Shown: positions 5,711 to 8,389 of the stretch, piece by piece | Layout: each line of letters begins with the position of its first letter | Numbering within the stretch: position 1 is the stretch's first letter | NCBI GenBank assembly: GCA_036005125.1 | Contig: DASYQV010000085.1 | Span: 1 to 8,389 of the forward strand | DNA from: DASYQV01 sp036005125 | GTDB taxonomy: Bacteria > Acidobacteriota > Vicinamibacteria > Vicinamibacterales > UBA2999 | DNA: 8,389 bases | Direction of reading: 5' to 3' | Position numbers and translations under genes: made by a program | Notes under the pieces: model-generated | The model's input: only the letters and a program-made list of their open reading frames with translations | Databases searched by the model: none | What the model was told of the DNA's origin: nothing

Positions 5711-6990
5711 TCGAGCCCTTCGATTCGTACGCCGCCAGAGAATTGCCAGGAGTGCCGCGGACGGTAAACGCCTACTTCCTTCGTGCGCGCGGAGACCCGG
5801 AACGTGTAGAGCTGGCGGTGGTAATCATACGGCGCGCCGCCGGTGCGATGGACGGCGACATCCAGCTTGTAGGTGCCTTCCACGAGGTCGAGGCTGTGGA
5901 TGATCAAGCGGACTTCCGATTCGCCGAACAGCTCGCCCGGTGACCCGCCGTCGATGTGCGTGTTCGTGCCGCAGCAGCAGATGCCGTCCACGTTGAAGAC
6001 GCCGATGCCGAACGCAAAGTCGCTCAGCGGCTGCGACGCGCGCACGCGCAGCGCGATCTCCATGCGCTCGCCCGATTGCAGCACGTGGGTGGGCTTCCCG
6101 TCGGGCCCGAGAAGGGCCACCTCGATGATCTCCGCCTCACGGGAGCCCCAGCGTCCTTCGTCCGCCTTGAACATATCGGCGGGCTCCGGGCCCGGCGGCT
6201 GCGGCTCGGGGGGCGAGGCGCTCGAGCTCAATTGACGGTTCTCCCCGGCGGCTACGTCGAGCAGGTACGCGTCGACGACGCGTTTGGGATCACCCTGCGC
6301 GCGGGCGGTGCCCTCGTTCAGCCACAGGGCCTGGTCGCAGAACCGGTGCACGAGCTCGAGCGCGTGCGTCACGAGAAGGATCGTCTTGCCGCGCCGCTTG
6401 AACTCCGCGAACGTGTCGAGACACTTGTGCGTGAACGCCTCGTCACCAACCGCGAGGACCTCGTCGACGAGCAGCACATCCGGATCGACGTTCACCGCCA
6501 CCGCGAATCCGAGGCGCATGTACATCCCGGACGAATAGGTTTTCACGGGCGCGTCGATGAACGCCTCGAGCTCGGCATACGCGACAATGTCGTCGAACCG
6601 CCGGGCGATCTCGCGTCGGGTGAGACCGAGCATCATGCCATTGATGTAGACATTCTCGCGGCCCGAGATCTCGGGATGAAAGCCGGCCCCGAGCTCGATG
6701 AGCGCCGAGACGCGGCCGTCCACGCGCACCGCGCCGGCGGTCGGCTTGCCGATGCCGGCAATCAGCTTGAGCATGGTGCTCTTGCCCGAGCCGTTGCGGC
6801 CGACGATGCCGAACGTGCTTCCCGCCGGCACGTCGAAGGTCACGCCCCGAAGAGCCTCGAACGTCTCATCAGGCCGCAGATCTCGCAGCAGGCTTCCCGA
6901 GAGGAGCGCGCTCTTCAACGTGGCGAACTGCTTCCGGCGCCCGTAGCGGCGATAGATTTTGTGGACGTCGCGGACCTCGATGGCGTTCAT
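5707..6990 (-). CDS. Polysaccharide ABC exporter ATPase with Wzt-like C-terminal domain
   Basis: A 427-residue cytoplasmic ATPase, probably energising export of a lipid-linked surface polysaccharide (O-antigen or teichoic-acid-like) with the adjacent permease. It has Walker A GRNGSGKS (64-71), the long SGREN...INGMMLGL segment typical of Wzt/TagH/KpsT, signature YSSGMYMRL (152-160), Walker B VLLVDEVLAVGD (172-183) and the switch histidine in VTH (209). A Pro/Ser-rich linker (about 256-272) leads to a beta-rich Wzt_C-like domain (about 275-427) with FAFGIGVFNVDG and GTNTH. In Wzt this domain recognises the modified glycan end before export. Three consecutive cysteines (338-340) precede GTNTH. 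The start is ATG 6990, where NAIEVRDVHKIYRRYG begins the ABC fold. An in-frame extension to 7053 reads only repeat DNA and is not accepted. No Shine-Dalgarno is visible. The 3' end overlaps the adenylyltransferase gene by 4 bp. Confidence 0.93.
   Translation of the reverse strand: MNAIEVRDVHKIYRRYGRRKQFATLKSALLSGSLLRDLRPDETFEALRGVTFDVPAGSTFGIVGRNGSGKSTMLKLIAGIGKPTAGAVRVDGRVSALIELGAGFHPEISGRENVYINGMMLGLTRREIARRFDDIVAYAELEAFIDAPVKTYSSGMYMRLGFAVAVNVDPDVLLVDEVLAVGDEAFTHKCLDTFAEFKRRGKTILLVTHALELVHRFCDQALWLNEGTARAQGDPKRVVDAYLLDVAAGENRQLSSSASPPEPQPPGPEPADMFKADEGRWGSREAEIIEVALLGPDGKPTHVLQSGERMEIALRVRASQPLSDFAFGIGVFNVDGICCCGTNTHIDGGSPGELFGESEVRLIIHSLDLVEGTYKLDVAVHRTGGAPYDYHRQLYTFRVSARTKEVGVYRPRHSWQFSGGVRIEGLE
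5716..5721 (-). promoter_or_regulatory. Ribosome binding site of rfaE2
   Basis: GAAGGG reads on the minus strand five bases before the ATG at 5710, inside the last codons of the ATPase gene. With the ATGA overlap it supports translational coupling of the two genes. Confidence 0.65.
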
Positions 6991-6998
6991 AATTGCTG

Positions 6999-7082
6999 AT
7001 TCGTGATTCACGATTCGTGATTCGTGATTTATCGTTCGACCTCGATTCGTCAATCACGAATCAAGAATCACCAATCACGAAT
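6999..7082 (-). repeat. Two inverted arrays of a 7-base repeat (unit CGTGATT) forming a 32-bp imperfect stem
   Basis: The spacer between permease and ATPase is almost entirely 7-base units. Bases 6998-7032 read GATTCGT, GATTCAC, GATTCGT, GATTCGT, GATTTAT. Bases 7052-7082 carry the complementary units AATCACG, AATCAAG, AATCACC, AATCACG. Arms 6999-7030 and 7051-7082 match as an inverted repeat at 27 of 32 positions (blocks of 12, 5 and 10 bp) around a 20-base interval. In the transcript the stem would end eight bases before the ATPase start codon. It resembles the short tandemly repeated heptanucleotide (STRR) sequences described in cyanobacteria, by form only. Confidence 0.85.
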
Positions 7083-7090
7083 GCCGACGG

Positions 7091-7885
7091 CTACACCTCC
7101 TCGGCAAGCGTATCTCTCAGGCGATCGAAGACAAAGTACCCGACCAGGAATACCAGCACCGACGCGGCGCCCACGGCGACCAGCCGCGGCCAGTTGGTAA
7201 ACGGTCCGGGACGGAACAACACATCCTGGTACGCCACCGCCAGATGCGTGAACGGATTCAGATTCAGCAATCGCCGAACGGTCGGCGGCGCCTGCGAGAG
7301 AGGGTAGATGATGGGCGTCGCGAAGAACCACAGCGTCAGCAGGTTCTGAAGCAGGTCGCGGATGTCGCGGAAGTGCACCGTCAGCGCCGACACGAGCAAC
7401 GCGAGACCCATGGTCAGCAGCAGTTGGACTGCCACAATCGCGGGGAACCACAGGAGATCCAACCCGACGCCCCCGTGCCGGTAATAAATCAGGAAGACGG
7501 CCAGAATCGGCAGGCCCAGGCAGAAGTGCGCCAGTCCCGCAAGAACGGTGACGACCGGCAGCACCTCCGCGGGAAACAGGACCTTCTTGATCAGATTGCC
7601 GCCCGTAATCAAAACGCTTGCTGATTCGAGCAAGGAGGAAGAGAACCAGGTCCACGGGAGGATCCCGCAAAACAGAAACAGCGCGAACGGCTCCAACTCC
7701 GGGGGGTGCGCACCCGGCAGCACCACGGTGAACACGAACGTGTAGATCAGAAGAAGCAGGAGCGGGTTGACGAAGGACCAGAAGAACCCGAGGATCGAGC
7801 CGCGGTAGCGCGCCGTCAGCTCGCGCGCCACGAGGCTCTGGACGAGCGCGCGATAGCGGAGGAGTTGCCGGAGGTGCGTGAACAC
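7091..7885 (-). CDS. ABC-2 type polysaccharide export permease (Wzm/TagG/RfbA-like)
   Basis: A 264-residue inner-membrane protein forming the channel half of a polysaccharide ABC exporter; two copies would pair with two copies of the downstream ATPase. A cytoplasmic amphipathic N-terminus contains the conserved ARELTARYRGSILGFFWSF entry motif (20-38). About six membrane segments can be seen at roughly 33-56, 67-86, 108-134, 145-169, 176-196 and 234-254. HFRDIRDLLQ (171-180) and ATPIIYPLS (189-197) are typical of the Wzm/TagG branch. Length is as expected for the family (about 260). The start is GTG at 7885, with no clear Shine-Dalgarno; repeat DNA occupies the upstream spacer. Its partner ATPase starts 100 bp after its stop, an unusually wide gap for such a pair. 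Whether the cargo is O-antigen or another glycan cannot be told. Confidence 0.93.
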   Translation of the reverse strand: MFTHLRQLLRYRALVQSLVARELTARYRGSILGFFWSFVNPLLLLLIYTFVFTVVLPGAHPPELEPFALFLFCGILPWTWFSSSLLESASVLITGGNLIKKVLFPAEVLPVVTVLAGLAHFCLGLPILAVFLIYYRHGGVGLDLLWFPAIVAVQLLLTMGLALLVSALTVHFRDIRDLLQNLLTLWFFATPIIYPLSQAPPTVRRLLNLNPFTHLAVAYQDVLFRPGPFTNWPRLVAVGAASVLVFLVGYFVFDRLRDTLAEEV

Positions 7886-7889
7886 GAAG

Positions 7890-7959
7890 GGATCAGGGAT
7901 CAGGCATCAGGGCTGTCTCAGGCATCAGGTCCCAGGCCTCAGGGATCAGGACTGTCTCG
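7890..7959. repeat. Degenerate heptanucleotide array (unit GGATCAG) between atpC and the permease gene
   Basis: Seven-base units run GGATCAG, GGATCAG, GCATCAG (7890-7910), then GGCTGTCTCAG (7911-7921), then GCATCAG, GTCCCAG, GCCTCAG, GGATCAG (7922-7949), then GACTGTCTCG (7950-7959). The R-CTGTCTC spacers give a higher-order unit of about 32-38 bases seen twice. It fills nearly the whole 81-bp spacer between the atpC stop and the permease start, leaving little room for an ordinary promoter. Confidence 0.85.
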
Positions 7960-7966
7960 CCGGCGG

Positions 7967-8389
7967 TCACACTCTGGTCCGGGCTCGCGCCGCAACCTGG
8001 AGGCGAATCATCGACTTCATGAGGGCGATCCGCGCGCGTTCGAAATCAATTTCCGTCGTCGGTTTCGTGAGCCGCTCCTCCGCCCGCCTGCGCGCACGTT
8101 CGGCCCGCTCGCGATCGATATCCTCCGGGCGCTCGGCCACCTGCGCGAGAACCGTGACGCGGGCCGGCAGCACTTCGACAAAGCCGAACGCAATCGAGAA
8201 ATAAAACTTCTCGGAGCCCTTGCGGTACCAGAGCTCGCCCACCTTCAGCATCGCGAGCAGCGGCGTGTGGCCGGGCAGGATGCCCATGTAGCCTTCGGCC
8301 GCGGGGACCTGCACCTCGTCCACCTCGTCACGCACCAACAACTGGTCGGGCGTAACGATCTCGAGCGTCAGCTTTGTGGGTATCGCCAT
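7967..8389 (-). CDS. atpC: ATP synthase F1 epsilon subunit
   Basis: A 140-residue epsilon subunit of the F1 central stalk, which couples rotation to catalysis and can inhibit ATP hydrolysis. The N-terminal beta-sandwich (about 1-88) contains LEIVTPDQLLV and the hallmark GYMGILPGHTPLLAML (33-48), followed by FYFSIAFGFVEV. The charged helical C-terminal domain (about 89-135) is rich in Arg and Glu (RERAERARRRAEERL), as expected for the regulatory helices. ATG lies exactly at the window edge (8389-8387), so the protein appears complete, but its ribosome binding site and the preceding atp genes are outside. Normally the last gene of the atp operon; here polysaccharide export genes follow on the same strand after a repeat-filled spacer. 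Confidence 0.95.
   Translation of the reverse strand: MAIPTKLTLEIVTPDQLLVRDEVDEVQVPAAEGYMGILPGHTPLLAMLKVGELWYRKGSEKFYFSIAFGFVEVLPARVTVLAQVAERPEDIDRERAERARRRAEERLTKPTTEIDFERARIALMKSMIRLQVAARARTRV

Noticed and set aside
6991..7053. Upstream in-frame extension of the exporter ATPase (21 residues)
   Set aside because: The extra residues (NHESRIVNHESA) are translated heptamer repeats. The conserved ABC fold starts after the ATG at 6990.
7609..7636. Small inverted repeat around CTTGCT and AGCAAG
   Set aside because: It is inside the permease coding region, six pairs only, and explained by coding sequence.
7890..7959. CRISPR array
   Set aside because: Units are 7 bases and contiguous, without the 25-40 base repeats and unique spacers of CRISPR; no cas genes nearby.

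Overview
The window is a compact, GC-rich stretch of bacterial chromosome in which every recognisable gene lies on the minus strand, so the natural reading direction runs from base 8389 down to base 1. A complete F1 epsilon subunit, heptose activation for LPS, a Wzm/Wzt-type polysaccharide exporter and a periplasmic SurA-like chaperone together indicate a Gram-negative (didermic) organism. The mfd / parvulin PPIase order, the base composition, and intergenic heptamer arrays and palindromes would fit an Acidobacteriota (Vicinamibacteria-like) genome. That assignment is inference from overall look, not from a marker gene.

Layout in transcription order: atpC (8389-7967), the last gene of an ATP synthase operon whose other genes lie outside the window. 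Next is an 81-bp spacer made of degenerate 7-base repeats, then an ABC-2 permease of the Wzm/TagG type (7885-7091). A 97-bp spacer follows, with two inverted arrays of another 7-base repeat that can fold into one long stem. Then come its partner ATPase with a Wzt-like cargo-binding tail (6990-5707) and an ATGA-coupled RfaE2-type heptose-1-phosphate adenylyltransferase (5710-5207). The 113-bp spacer after that carries a 17-bp tandem duplication and palindromes. mfd, the transcription-repair coupling factor, occupies 5093-1536. It is followed by a 185-bp spacer (to the surA ATG) holding three successive hairpins, then a SurA-like peptidyl-prolyl isomerase (1350-262). Overlapping its 3' end is the N-terminal part of a NusG-family antiterminator of the UpxY/RfaH type (284-1, running off the window). 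This last gene has no ATG start and is easy to miss.

Functional reading: exporter, heptose activation, outer-membrane chaperone and specialised antiterminator point to a cell-envelope/surface-polysaccharide neighbourhood, interrupted by housekeeping mfd and abutting the atp operon. UpxY/RfaH-type proteins typically drive long polysaccharide operons, so a glycan biosynthesis cluster may continue beyond base 1. No RNA gene, CRISPR array, transposase or prophage gene was found. The most unusual material is in the spacers: all four larger ones carry repeats or strong inverted repeats, and two carry heptanucleotide arrays of different sequence.
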